Assembly: GCF_010093535.1 (NCBI RefSeq)
Contig: NW_022985202.1
Coordinates: 349,735-413,734, forward strand
DNA: 64,000 nucleotides
Source of the DNA: Lindgomyces ingoldianus
Taxonomy: Eukaryota > Ascomycota > Dothideomycetes > Pleosporales > Lindgomycetaceae
Direction: 5' to 3'
In this document: piece after piece, positions 25,179 through 37,413 of the stretch
Numbering within the stretch: position 1 is the first letter of the stretch
How the letters are laid out: every line of letters begins with the position of its first letter
The notes under the pieces: model-generated
What the model saw: only the letters and a program-made list of their open reading frames with translations
Told to the model about the DNA's origin: nothing
Databases searched by the model: none
Made by a program: the position numbers and the translations under genes

Positions 25179-28100
25179 CTAAGTATCTAAAAATTCAAGG
25201 TTATCAAAACAATTTTCCTTAACTTACAACAATAGCTTCACAGACTGATATAAATACCATGAAAAAACTGATGATCTTGCAGCGCCAATATTGGAGACCT
25301 TTTTGATAGCTTTGGTCACCTCTTGTGAGGCTTGAGGGGTCGTGGCTGATTTGTCTATTCTATCAGGCCGATTCTCTGTTTCCATATACGAACCCCTATC
25401 GCATTCTTCAATCTTACCATTCACGAAGGAAAACATCATCTATAAGCGTACTAGACTTTGGATTTTGATCCTGCCGAAAGTACTTTATGGTGACAATCGG
25501 CAGGATTAGGGGGCATTATGGAGCCAGCGAATGCCGCCTAACTTGCCCTTCATTAGTGACAAATGAGAGCATCTCGGCCTGAGAAAAGTACCCATACAAT
25601 CGATCTCAATTATGAAACCAACGGCACCGGTTGTTGGAATATAGGGTTCTCTGTGATCGTAGTTACATTAAACTCATTACCTATACTATCGCCTGAAACT
25701 GACATTACCACTACAAAGTACCGCATTGTTCCTTACCGTCCCCTCCCTGACTTCCCAGTGACCCCTAGGCAACTTCTCCAGGGGTCTTCCACCCGAAGCG
25801 CTTTTCCACCAAAGATCTTTCACCAGACTATGAAAAACCTCCTAGTTCACATTAGCGGTACTCTCTAGTAAACTTTAGTACCTGTCTCTGTTTGAATTAG
25901 AAGGTGTGCTAAAATATCATAATATTCTATTGAGCAGAAATTTACTCCCAAATCTTTATGTTTATCAAAATCCTAGTTAAATCAATTATCCTTGCCTGTC
26001 TATCTGTCCGCCGAGCATGAACTTCACAAATGGATCATTGTGCGATGGCGTCGGAAACAACTATTCCAATGTTGAATCTCCAGCGACACAGTACGAAGGC
26101 GGCCTTGTCGCCACAATTTACCACCATATAATTACCCGTCACGAAGCTCACAGACCCCATAAAAGCCTCCAGTACATCGACCACTGCATTCTCTTCGCCC
26201 TCTCCTGAATCTAAGACTAAGTCCTCCTGGACGTCGGTTTCACCCCAACGCCTGTCCTCCTCCAAAATCGACAAATCGGACTCACACCGCCCCCCCCAAA
26301 GACTTATATCAAATGGACGTCTGACATGCCATCGCACGGCACCGCACTGCCATCCCCGAAGCCCCCGGGGATCTAAAAGTCCCTGAGATGGGGTCTGTAA
26401 CACTGAAAGGTTCGCCGTGGTATTAACTATTTGAGTTGTATGAAAGTGAGGCCTGTGAAGAATTGGTCCTCGCATTTTATGGCGTGTCGTTTAAGCGGCT
26501 GATGAGACTGCGTCAGGGCTTGAAGGAGCTGTATGTATCCGGGTTAGAAAATGTGGGTATTTTGGTTAACGCAATTGAGTAGGCACTCGAGGGCGAGAAG
26601 AGAGGGGCAATGGAAGAAGCGAACGTGGGCAAAATTGGTACTGAGTTCGAAATGGGGTCTCAGATTGGGGCCATAGCCGTGGACGATGGTCCGGTACTCG
26701 TCATACGTTTTAGCATGCAGAAGCGTGGAGTGGTAATATAATCTCCTGAAACTGCGGACACCAAAGACGAGAAGAATATCCCGCAAGAGGAGCGTTCGAT
26801 AGATCTAAGCTCAAGAAAAGATCACCGTGCAGCCTCAAGTTTGTTGCAAATAGAACCTGTCTCCTCCAGCGTTGCACTTCAGAACATCTAGAACCCTCGG
26901 GCAAAGGCGCTCATCCTTCAATTCCTACAACGGATCAAACCGTCCTCGTATGGGACAAGTCCATCTCCCTGATGATAGGTCCAACAATGATTAACATGTT
27001 CAAGCGGAAATGTCTGAGAATGAGCAGCCGAACCAACCGTTTGAGCTGCTTAGCATTTCCGTACCTTCTCAACACATAGTGGCCGTAAATATCCAGCCAC
27101 ACCTTTTCACATGCTCCCAGGTTACTGGATACTAATATTGATGCTTTCTCTACTAACTGACCAATCCATGCCCACGATAGAATTAATGAATATTTGGAAA
27201 ATTTGTGACAGTGCCCAGCGATACCAAATCAAAGGCGATCCGACGTAGAGCCGAGAGATGACTTTTATAGTGTGGGAAATCGCCTTTAAATATAGAATGT
27301 GAAAATCTCAAGAGTGAGGGAAAAAGTAACTATCCTAGACCATCGTAATCAGAATCCTGCCTGTCTCAAAGTAAGAACAAGAAATAAGGCAACCACCTTG
27401 GAACACCTGGTTGGCGAAACATTGCAAACTTCCTAGTGAGGTCATGGAGCAGGGAGCAGGTTTACAACCTGGTATATAGATCATGATTACTCAGTATATT
27501 TTCCGAGGTCTTCATTGCGTCAGTTACCTTGTTTGGGTGTCGTGCCAGGCTGACAGAACGTCCACCTGACTCTCAACTGGCTTGGATGACTATAGCAGGT
27601 TAAGCGCAGAACGATGGAAAAGGACACGTTCAAAGGAAAAGATTGATTCCAGAGCTAGGCTATGGTCAGTAGGTGTTTGCTGTCTTGAACGCATGTATTA
27701 GCGGGTTGGGACTTCCTGAATCACTCGTGACACTGCCCCAAACACCCATTCGAACCACAATATACGAACCAGCTGGGCCACAGGATCTTCGAACATTGTC
27801 CGCAATGCGAAAATGGGTCTCAAGCGTCCTCGTAGCTGAAACTACAGCGTTGCAAATCAGTGAAAAAGGGTTCGTGAAGGAAGCCGGCCCGAACTATGAT
27901 AGTTAGAGTAAGCGCAGGTCGCGAGCGAGGCGTGACATGAGCATTCGCAAATTGCTAAAAGGTGAGGAAAGAGGAATTTCGGAGCGCAATTGAGAACATA
28001 AATCTGAGGGTGGAGATGGGAATTGGGAGGGATGGGAATGTAGGACCACCGGGATAGTGTTCAAACTTCGGTCGGTAATTCATCTTAGTTTCTCATTGAA

Positions 28101-29462
28101 CAGCTCCTCCTAGTCACGGTACTTCCTTCTAGTAAAAGCGTTGCATCTACTCGGATAAATAGCTCCCAAACCTCGCTGTTTTAATTTTCAAAATGTCATT
28201 CTGTCGGAGGGGCATCCGCTACCTAACCCTCCTACACGGCGAGAAAGACAACCACCATCTCGTTCATAGTAACATTGCTGAAGAGATACTGTAACCCAGA
28301 GGGTTGCCGAATTAACTCAAAGCTTGATTCCTCTCGCTTGCATATACCTCATGACCCTTCGTTCCTAACATCGATCAATACGTTACTTCTCTCGTAACTC
28401 ATGCCCGCTCTAGGCGTACTGATACACGGTGACTAACAGATCAAGCCTTGTATCTATAACATTTCCTCACACCACAGCACGTATCTATAACCGACGAACT
28501 TTCTCTTAGCAAGCCGCTCCGTTTTCTACACTTTTCACTCCGCTACTTTTGGATATTAAACGGGTTGAAGTCAAGTGATGGTTCTTCAGCCACGCAGAAA
28601 GACACTGCTGGAGAACCCTAAACAATGACCAGAGAGCTTCCGGTGGCGCCGTTGAACAGCTTGTGGCGGCTGTGCAGGTTCATTTCTCGTGGTGAAGGAA
28701 AACAACAAGCCTAAACATACAAGGCCGATTTTCCTGTTTGCTCTAGTGGGGGTGGGATGATGAACATGCAGCCTGGCATCTGTTCTCCGGCTCTCCAAAT
28801 ACTTGCTGGAGAAGAATGGCAGTCGCGCGGAGGAAATCGAGTTTGTGAAGATGGACGCATATCGGTTAGTCCTTCTATCGTTTGTCGTACACTAAAGGTA
28901 TCGAGCTACACTCACACCAATCTTCATTACCACAATCACAGCACGTATCATCCTTGCTACCCTCTTCGGAATTACGCGGAGTATAGTGCATTGGGCGCTA
29001 TTCCGGTTCGTCAGGGCGAATACCGGGACACTATTACGTTAGGCTAAGGGAGCTTCGGCAGCTTTAATGAGCATGGACGAAAAATGATCTGTAGGGGAAG
29101 AAATACTGAAATCCAACAAAGAGAAATTGCAGGCTGCGACCACGCAGATATCATGTCTAATTACTCTCATTTATGGCGCAGGAGGCCTTCTCACCCTGAC
29201 GCTGGGTATCGCCCAAAAGTCCAATATCATTCCGTTCACTGACTATCCTTGATAGAACTAATTCTGTCCGTCAAAGTCATTCCCATTACAGTCTCTTTGT
29301 TAGTGGAGTTGCCATTTGAAGGGTCATCAATGTTGGCCCTGTGGCTGGTCCGCCTCGTCACATTCCTTCTTGCGGCGTCCTTAGTCTAACCCAAGTTGCC
29401 GTGCCCAATGCCAGAATTGACTAATATAGATTTTTAACCAAAGCGGTCCTCTAACCGACAAA
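25179..29462. other. Gene-poor region, no recognised gene
   Basis: Base composition returns abruptly to normal at 25179. Open frames are short (about 60-150 codons), overlap on both strands and match no family I recognise. The longest are on the - strand at 26035-26475 and 26544-26786, and on the + strand at 25563-25868 and 28757-29047. Adjacent frames in 26035-26904 (-) could be pieces of one decayed gene, but I cannot name it. This may be a graveyard zone between the transposon block and the first housekeeping gene. Confidence 0.5.
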
Positions 29463-30165
29463 TTAGTAATTGTTAATGTCTTGTGCCTCAAGCAGAAATG
29501 ACTGACGGAGTTTCTGCATCTCGTCTAGCATGGATTGCAGGGCGTCATCCGACATCTTGGTTGAGAGGGACGGGATGAGGGTCTTGGCCTCGTCTGCAGA
29601 ATCGCACGCGAGTGACCCTGGAATATTAGTTCCTATTTTGCGCGAGGGGCAGAGAGGCTAAAATATGTACCCAACATGGCTTTCTCCACTGAGTTGAGTT
29701 CTGGCTGGGAGTCGAGGAGACCGGAGAGAGCATGGAGGTTCTCGTTCTGCTTGTAGCGAGAGAAGGTTTCTAGATACTCCATGAAGGCTGTGATTGTTCT
29801 ATCGCAAAGTGCCGTCAGCTAGCTCTTCTGAACGTCATCTCTTCTGAACGTCACCTCGCGCCTTCCTCTCCCAAGACCGGGGATTAGCCGAGGGGCACAT
29901 ACTGTGAGTCGTTGTGTACTCTGTCGGCACCTAGCGGGTTGGTGCCGGGTTCCTTCTTCCTCTTCGTATGAACGGCGGCTATAACAGCTCGGGCCTCAGA
30001 CACAGACAGCGCGTGAACATTTTCGAAGTCGCCCAGCTTGGGTTCGGCGCCGAGCTCCTCTTCCTGCTGGATAACGGCTTTCGGGCGGGAGACTTGCTTC
30101 GGAGCGCGGAAAATGGGCGGAGGGGGCGGGGCGGCCCGGGGCACCTCTCTCTGGTCGTCGTCCAT
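29463..30165 (-). CDS. RPB4: RNA polymerase II subunit Rpb4
   Basis: The product is the Rpb4 subunit, which pairs with Rpb7 to form the stalk of RNA polymerase II and has roles in initiation and mRNA fate. The model has three exons on the - strand: 30165-29903, 29798-29671 and 29617-29463, giving 181 residues. The introns are 104 and 53 bp, both GT-AG, and the phases agree. Residues 1-35 are Asp- and Pro-rich. The core then shows LGDFENVHALSVSEARAVI, ITAFMEYLETFSRYK, and the C-terminal ACDSADEAKTLIPSL plus SDDALQSMLDEMQKLR, which are hallmark Rpb4/HRDC-like segments. The start lies directly beside a gap and a poly-G run, so an upstream extension cannot be excluded. RPB4 and the divergent RhoGAP gene share a 1.3-kb intergenic region. 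Confidence 0.9.
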
Positions 30166-30172
30166 GGCGGGG

Positions 30173-30193
30173 NNNNNNNNNNNNNNNNNNNNN

Positions 30194-30236
<43 letters not shown>
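30173..30236. repeat. Assembly gap plus 43-base poly-G run
   Basis: Twenty-one Ns (30173-30193) are followed by 43 uninterrupted Gs (30194-30236). The tract starts 8 bases upstream of the RPB4 start codon, so it would be a poly-C tract in that transcript's leader. The true length is unknown because the gap adjoins it. Poly-Pro or poly-Gly readings across it are artefacts. Confidence 0.95.
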
Positions 30237-30238
<2 letters not shown>

Positions 30239-31494
30239 TGGAGGAGTGGGCGGGTGTGAGTAATTGGCTGGGAAGCGGTGGTGAGGAAGGAGCACTTGTG
30301 ACCAGAGCCGGCCTTTGTTCTGTCTTTGTGCGGGCTTTGTCGTTTACGGGGCTGTTCAGGAATGTTCGGAGGGCGATTCACGAAGGATTCAAGAGGCCCA
30401 GGGACCAGTACCACTGCAGCTGACGTAGGGGGGAGGGGACGACAAGTCTTTGGTGGCAGGTCGCGGTGAATGTCGAAGTCAAAGTGCACAGGTGTGGCTG
30501 CAGAAATTGCCAAGACATGATTGGCTGCTCCCAGTGAGACAAGTCACAGCATGCCTGCCGACCTGCAAGAGCACGACGCTGCTGTGGGAACATTGAGGAG
30601 TGCTCTCCTGTGTCAGAAAAGCGAGGCCGCGAAACTGCGAACTGCTGTCGCTTGCACCCACCAAAGCTTTTCGGTTCATGCACGGTGCAGCGCTGCAACA
30701 GGCCAAATTAAGCACTGAGAGCCCTGATTCCTGGAGTTGGTCGCAATTTTGGAGCTTATGTAGATCGGCGGACTGTTTAATTTACGAGCACACCCGTGGC
30801 CCGTGTGCACGCCCAAGCCTCACGACCTTCACAGCGCAGGACAACCGCAACACCACAACACACTCACAGACCTGCTCGAGGACGACGTCTGCCGACCTCT
30901 CTCTCCATTGCGCGCGTTGCTAGCTCCCCCCCCGCTGCCTGCCGTCCCTCGTCCGTCATCGGTTGGCCTGTGTTTCAGCTTCCATCCAGGGTCCCTTCTG
31001 CAGCGTGCATCCCCCTCAGGCTCTTTTCTCGACTCGAGCCCCTCTGTCTGCCCTGGGCTTTCACCGCGACGCATGCCCCCCGACAGCGCGACCGAACACC
31101 CTCCCCACCACACGCCCGTGGCCGCCTCGTCCTGACAACAACAACAACGACACCACCACCACCACCATCACCGCCGCCGCTCCGGCGAGCTGCCAGCCGT
31201 CGCCAGCGCATCGACTCCGCCTCCTGCGGCCCTCATCTGCTCCCACCCCTCTGCTCGCCCCTGCTCGTCTCCGCTCGTCTCTACTCGTCTCTGCTCGTCT
31301 CTGCCCGCCTCTTCTCTCTGCCAGCTTGCTTGTCTCGTCGCCCCAGCTATATCCTACCATAATCCCGCTGTTGATCGTGTCTACCAGCTCCGCAGCCGCT
31401 CCCTGCCCGCACGCGCCCCCTTCCCCCGCGACGGCGGCACCTCGCTACGCCTTCGGCGGGTGGCAATTGTCTCCAAGGCTGGCATAATTAGATC
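30237..31494. promoter_or_regulatory. Divergent RPB4 / RhoGAP intergenic region with pyrimidine-rich leader
   Basis: No gene is supported here. From about 30900 to 31490 the + strand is C/T-rich, as is typical of fungal promoters and 5' leaders. A decamer of consensus CTGCTCGTCT repeats six times at 31251-31310, and a CAA/CAC-rich stretch lies at 31135-31170. The long open frames over this stretch are by-products of its composition. Confidence 0.6.
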
Positions 31495-34400
31495 ATGGGC
31501 ACTCCAGTGGAGGGGCCGCCTTCACTGGAAGGCCAGGGTGGTCCACGCCAGTACGTGGCATATGACCCGCGCGGCAACGGCCTTGCCCGACAACCTACCA
31601 ACCCACTTGATACCCATAATGCCCATGCCCTGTCGCCCCAAAAACGTAGCGACGCTCTCGCGCGGTCGCCCACCGACCCGGAGCAGGACCAAGCAAGCCC
31701 TTTGTCGCAGGACAGACCAAAACCCCGCGGCGGAAAGTCTTGTGGTAAATGTGAGCAGAGCTTGACCGGGCAATTCGTCAGGGCGCTGGGCGATACCTAT
31801 CATCTGGAGTGCTTCACTTGTCACGTTCGTATAGCCCCATCCCTCATGTGCTTCTTGGTGCCATTGCTGACCCTTGCTGACCCTTGCCTAGGACTGTGGC
31901 AAGATCGTTGCTTCCAAGTTCTTCCCGGTGCCCGAGAAGCCCCCAGGCCAGTATCCCCTATGCGAGACCGACTATTTTCGGCGCCTCGACCTGCTCTGCT
32001 ACGAATGCGGCCAGGCCCTGAGAGGGTCCTATATCACGGCTCTTGAGCGAAAGTACCACATTGAGCATTTCACGTGCTCCGTCTGCCCCACTGTCTTTGG
32101 AGCGTCAGACAGCTACTACGAGCATGAGGGCAGCGTCTATTGTCACTTCCACTACTCGACCAAGTTCGCGCAGCGATGCAATGGCTGCCAGACGGCTATC
32201 CTGAAACAGTTCGTAGAGATCTACCGCAATGGCCAGAACCAGCATTGGCACCCAGAATGCTACATGATCCACAAATACTGGAATGTCCGGCTGCATTCTA
32301 CTGGCCAGCCCATCATCGAAGCGCAACTTTCTGATAGCGAGGCAACCGACGCAGTACGTGAAACGGTGCGCAAGCGAGAGGAGGAAATCGAAGCAAAGGT
32401 CAATTGGATCTGGAAAACTTTGTCAACCTTTGAAGAGAAGTCGGCGACTTGCATCTCTGATATGCTCCTCCATGTCAGCAATGGCGCTTATTTCGATGGC
32501 GTCATGGCGGCTAAGAAGTTTATTGTCCATATTGAGCTCTTGTTTGGTGCCGCAGACGATCTCGATATGCAGCTCCTTGCCAACATACCCAAGGGTCTTA
32601 CCTACTCCCGCGAGTCGAAGCTCCTCTGCAAGAAGGTCGTCGCTTTCTTTGCGCTCCTCACACAGTCTCAAGGAACGGGAGTTCGGCGCCTGGGTGTCAC
32701 CCAAGAGCTTCTCTCGCTCGTGACTGGCCTTGCGCACTACATGAAACTTCTTATTCGAATTTGCCTGCAGGGTGCGCTCAAGTTGGAGCGGGAGACGCGT
32801 AGTGCGAGCGGACTTACCGGATTCCTCGCCCAAGTCAATTCTCTAGACAGTCGGCTTGAGAGTGAGGCCAGGGGGGATCAAACCGCCGAAATAGCGCTCT
32901 ATGTTCCTCGTTGGGCAGACGCTTGTCCCATTTGCGATGCGCAGATTGAGGACAGATGTCTTCGAATGGACCACATGTCCTTCAACTACTCCTGCATGAT
33001 TTGTCACAGTTGCGGTCAGGACTTGCGAAATCGCGTCAAAGACGTGCGCTTCAGTAGGTCTTTGAAGAAAGTCTTCTGCCCGACATGTGCTCGGAGCGTT
33101 GCAGACGCAGAAGGCGGATTCGAGCAGGTCACCAAGCTCCGGCAATATGTGCATCTTTTGAAAGTCGCCCACGCGCGCCTGTTAGCGACGTTGCGGTCTA
33201 GTGGCGCGCTACCTCATACATCCGGTAAGTCTCAATAGCTTCCATGGTAGTACCATAAATGCCATCCACCCGGTTTAAAATTACAACATTGGGCGTCATA
33301 CTCCGCACACTCAACATTTGATTCTGCCGCTAACCATGTTTAGACGATCCAAACCTCACAGGCTACGACTCCTCGCAGGGACACCGTCTAGGAAACGCAG
33401 GGTCCGATCTTGAACCGCCTCTACTGCGATCTGACACTCGTTCTAAATCGTTCGGGGGTTCTTCTGCCGCTGACGCTCAAGCTTCTTCCACTGCAAACTA
33501 TGAACAGACTATGACAGACATCAAGCGACTGCGGTCGACTCGTCTAGATAAACACCTATCTAGTACTATGAAGCGTGCACGCACTTCGAGGATCATTGAT
33601 GGACCCGAGGCTATGGGCCCAGGCTCTGGCGATGGACAGCTTCGTGGCGGTATGCAGATTGTGCAAGAGCGTGAAGCCCCAGGCGACAATGACAGTTTGA
33701 CACTGGGGGTCAACTCGCTGGCACTAGACGATATCGCTAGGATGGCTGCACTAGAGCAACAGCGTGAACAGCGACCAAATGCGTTTCGCGCCGGTGGAAG
33801 TGCTCTGCTTGGACAGGATCAAGCCAAGATGGTTAATGGTCACCGTCGCGATATCTCTGGAGGAAACGATCTCGAAAACATGGTCGAGAGTCGCCCTCGA
33901 ACGTATTTCTCCGAGCTTTCACCCTTAGAATATTTCAAGATCAAAGGTCTTGCTGTCCTTCAGCTAGGCCTTCGCCTGGATGATACTCAATACAACCAGG
34001 GCGACCTGCTCGACCTAATCGAAACGAAACGCTCGACCTTCTGGGGCAAAATCGGGCTCGGAAAAGCATTTAAGAATGACAAGAGCAAGCCAAAGAAGGG
34101 GAACTCATCGATCGAGAAACCAACATCTGACAAAGCTACCTTTAGACAAACGCTTGAGTACCTAGTCGAGAAGTATGGAGCCGAGTCTACTGATGGCGTT
34201 GGACCAGGGACCTTGAAAGTTCCTGCGTTACTTCAAGACGCCATCACGGCCATGAGGAACATGGACATGTCAGTTGAGGGCGTCTTCCGAAAGAACGGCA
34301 ATCTCCGCGCGCTTCGCGAATTGGAAGAAGAGGTTGATGCTAAAGGTGTCGAAATGGTGGATCTTAATCAGCAGCAGCCTGTTACGTTGGCCAACCTTCT

Positions 34401-35304
34401 GAAGCGGTTCTTACGGTTGATGCCAGATCCGGTGCTGACATTGAAGCTATATCGATTGTTCATGACAGCCAATGGTGAGTTCGTTCAGCTCTTTCAGAGG
34501 AATCTCTACTAAATTCTCTAGACATCGAAAAACTAGAGGATCGAAAGAAAGTATTGCACTTGATCTGCTGCCTGCTCCCGAAAGCGCATCGCGATACCAT
34601 GGAGGTCCTCTTTTGTTTCTTGAATTGGGTGTCATCATTCCATACTGTCGATGAGGAAACGGGCAACAAAATGGACACATGGAATATTGCTACGGTCATG
34701 GCCCCTAATCTCCTCAGAGAGAGCAATGAGAAAGAGATGAAGACTGTCGATCAGGGAGCTGTCAAAGTCGTCTTTGAATTGATTGAGAACAATGAGGAGT
34801 TTTGCGAGGCGAGTTCTCCTTCCCCTTAGTAAGAATCTACTGATCCCAGTATAGGTGCCTGAAGAGATTGTGGATCTACTGAACCATGACAATGCGTCAG
34901 AGTTGACCACAAAAGAGATCATGCGGTTGTGGGAGCAACGTGGCAAAAACCCACAGCCGCCACCTTCTGGAACATCCCCTCGGAACCAGCCAGGGCCTCG
35001 GCCACGGGACGACAAGCGCAATGCTCCCCATATTACGCAGGCCGATAACAACCCTCAGCCCTGGCAGGGCGAATCGTCAGTTAGGCACATTGCGGGAACG
35101 GGCAATCACAATCACGGGCCACCGAGTACCCATAACACACCACCCCAAGGTCACGGCTATGACCTAGGGACTCCGAGTCTTCCCTACAGCCAAGCGGCAC
35201 CAGGATCGACGGAGAGTCACCGTACTGGATCGCCTCATCGACACAGTTACCGGTCGCCTGCATTCCAAAAGCAAGGCCAGCTCGGTACCGCGGGTGCAGG
35301 CTGA
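31495..35304 (+). CDS. LRG1: LIM-domain Rho GTPase-activating protein (Lrg1-like)
   Basis: The protein stimulates GTP hydrolysis by Rho1-type GTPases and, in yeast and Neurospora, restrains cell-wall and polarity signalling at hyphal tips. The model has five exons: 31495-31824, 31892-33224, 33344-34474, 34522-34808 and 34855-35304, giving 1,176 residues with consistent phases. Zn-binding LIM modules lie at about 83-138 (CGKC...CFTCHDC), 146-198 (CYECG...CSVC...CHFH) and 206 onward (CNGC...HWHPEC). A further LIM module lies near 455-513 (CPIC...CHSCG...CPTC). The RhoGAP domain at about 820-1010 contains GVFRKNGN (arginine finger) and KVPALLQDAI. The C-terminal tail is Pro/His/Ser-rich. Intron 4 (34809-34854) fits only as a GC-AG intron (GCGAGT...ATAG). 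Domain order and the segment after LIM2 favour Lrg1 over Rga1/Rga2. Confidence 0.9.
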
Positions 35305-36485
35305 AGCATCAATCATCCTTCTAACCTATATATTGGAGTTCTCAAGGAGTTGGTTTAATTCTTCATTGGTCGAAAACGCCACAAAACGATTCGTTTGGAG
35401 CGAAAATATTTCCGCGACACACATTACCCGGACCTCTGGTCCATGTTCAAGCATCTCTCCTGGCATTGGTTTCACGACTAACACTTGGCCTCGTTTTACG
35501 GAATGGTGGGATTCTTGAGTTGGTTGCAAATCGAATGACCCATACCTGGCATTTGGAAACGGCGTTCTCGGTAAGTTACACATGCACGTGCCTCATTGCC
35601 ACTGCCCTTCTATGCACTATTATGCCTACCTGCCTGTCTGTTATGCCTTTTTTTTTTCTTCCCCTTATCGCGGCTGCCTGCTTGTCGTCGCGCTTTGGCA
35701 CTGTTTATATGTACGGAGATGCGGATCGATTTGGTACTAGACGGCTTGTTGGATGGGCTTCGAGCAGTCGAGATGGATTTGGAGGTGTTGTTGGTTACTA
35801 GGATCGTGAAGTGAAGGGTTGGATACGGAAAATGGTGCGACACTTTGGTATCGAGCCGACGAACCTTTTCTCGAATCGACCGGACGAACATTACACCACA
35901 GCCATGACGCCTAGCTCATGCTTTGTTTTTAATGTATCTGATGGGGGTTGGTTTGGGTCGCAATTGCATGGCTGGTGTGATAGATACCTGGACGGAATGT
36001 TTGGGTGGAAATTGGGCGGCTGTTGCTGTACGGTGCTGTATTACAAGACGTGGATAATGTGGGGGGATTGGTGGCAATTGGAGGACTGGTCTTCTGACAG
36101 AGACGGGGTTCTTTCTATAATATTCTCGAGGCCCACAAGTGCCTCGTTCTCTTCTTCATCTGCTCTCTCCTCTTCTAATTGCTTGTGGTGCGTATTATGC
36201 GTCCCCTTCCTGCAACTCTCGACAGCATATTATTCCGGTCCGCGCCTTCGTCAGTCGACCGCCCCCCACTTATTTGCGCCTTCATCTGTCCCTCATCTCC
36301 CTCTCCCCTCTCACTTACATGCTTCACTCCGTTTTGACTGCCATCTTCGCCTTCTTCCACTGCTCACGAACAGTCAAGTCCAACATCGTGCTTCCTTCGC
36401 CCCTACGCCTTCGACGTCCCGTCATCGTGCCCTTCCCTCTCACACACCGCGTTCCTACCGTGTTCCGTCTCTCACAGACCCAATG
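35305..36485. other. Intergenic region, no supported gene
   Basis: Downstream of the RhoGAP, 35400-36100 gives only unlikely Trp- and Ser-rich frames. The stretch 36120-36480 is C/T-rich and could be the leader or promoter of the broken RBR gene that follows. Confidence 0.5.
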
Positions 36486-37413
36486 TACTGAGCAATCCCG
36501 CATGTGCCAAATGGATCAAACCAGTAAACATTGTGACTAGTGTTGCTTCATGCCCCGCTTGCTTTTACACGACCTGTATGGCCTGCAAGGGCAAGCAGCA
36601 TACCGGACTCCGCCCAAAAGATAAAGGCACTCAACCGCTCCTGGCAGTAGCCAAGGAGAAGCAGTGGCAGACCTGTTTCAAATGCAAAAACATGGCCGAT
36701 CTCAACATCAGCTGTTTCCATATAGAGTATGTGCTATTGAATCTTGCCTCGTGACGAACAAATCATCTTATTTGCAAACACCGTTCTGGTATCAGCGGCA
36801 AGAAATAGAAGATTTGCAACTGCTCCTAAGAGGAAGAGGAAGATCCAGCGAGCGAGCAGGCAGATGATATTCCTCCCCAGTCTACTCCGGGCGCTCCCTG
36901 GGCTGCGTCTAACTCCCCTTATCCGGGAGCTTCATCTAATTCAGCTAATTGCTCAAATGCACGCAGCGACTTCTATTCAGTATGCTACCCCAACCCAGGC
37001 TGCCCATCCAATCTAGCATCTCACTACGCGTCCACTAATCCATGATCATCATCATATTGTACCTCATATTCAGAACGTCAGACTAACTGAGCTGCATAAC
37101 TTCGTCCGTATGATGCGGAAACGTGGGTAAAATACAACCCTGCAGCTACTGCAATTAGGAGATGTATTTCGTGGACCACTGCGAGAAATGGAACTTGAAC
37201 GAATACAAGCGTTGTCAGAAAGATATCGTGTCAGGAGAAATACAAGCTCCATGGCAGGGGCACCACTTCGTCGGCCGTCTGATACTCGAGCTTGGACATG
37301 ATACGACTTGTAATTTTTGTCACTATGCAATGCACCTTGTGAATTCTTGTGCGGGTTGTGGTGCCAAGGTGTGGAACTGCTGCTGCTGCTTGAGAGATGG
37401 ACTCGTGGTGTGA
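36486..37413 (+). pseudogene. Broken RBR/IBR-type zinc-finger ubiquitin ligase
   Basis: One frame (about 36497-36727) reads CAKWIKP, then SCPACFYTTCMACKGKQH and WQTCFKCKNMADL. This is the spacing of an IBR (in-between-RING) module from fungal RBR E3 ubiquitin ligases. The next conserved part, normally a CYxCG...KWKxC segment, appears in another frame at about 36789-36825 as GISGKK-stop-KICNC. The stop is a TAG where TGG (Trp) is expected, a G-to-A change. A later frame (37162-37413) reads TTCNFCHYA, CAGCGAKVWNCCCC, another Cys-rich piece. The N-terminal RING half is not visible. I call it a pseudogene because of stops and frame changes. A gene with several unusual introns is the alternative. 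Confidence 0.6.

Noticed and set aside
24678..25179. Several overlapping open frames encoding repeated Ala/Phe/Cys/Leu/Gln peptides
   Set aside because: They all come from the 12-copy 10-bp array read in different frames inside an LTR insertion. No start context or family match supports a gene.
29884..30513. Long frames with poly-Pro or poly-Gly through the gap near RPB4
   Set aside because: They read through Ns and a homopolymer run. Only the part downstream of 30165 belongs to RPB4.
30796..31487. Overlapping Ser/Pro/Arg-rich frames of 100-190 codons
   Set aside because: They are open on both strands because the leader is C/T-rich with few A/T stops. They have no conserved segment and lie directly upstream of the RhoGAP start.
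35811..36491. 226-codon frame rich in Trp, Cys, Ser and Pro
   Set aside because: No domain is visible, the composition changes midway, and the second half is a C/T-rich stretch open in several frames.
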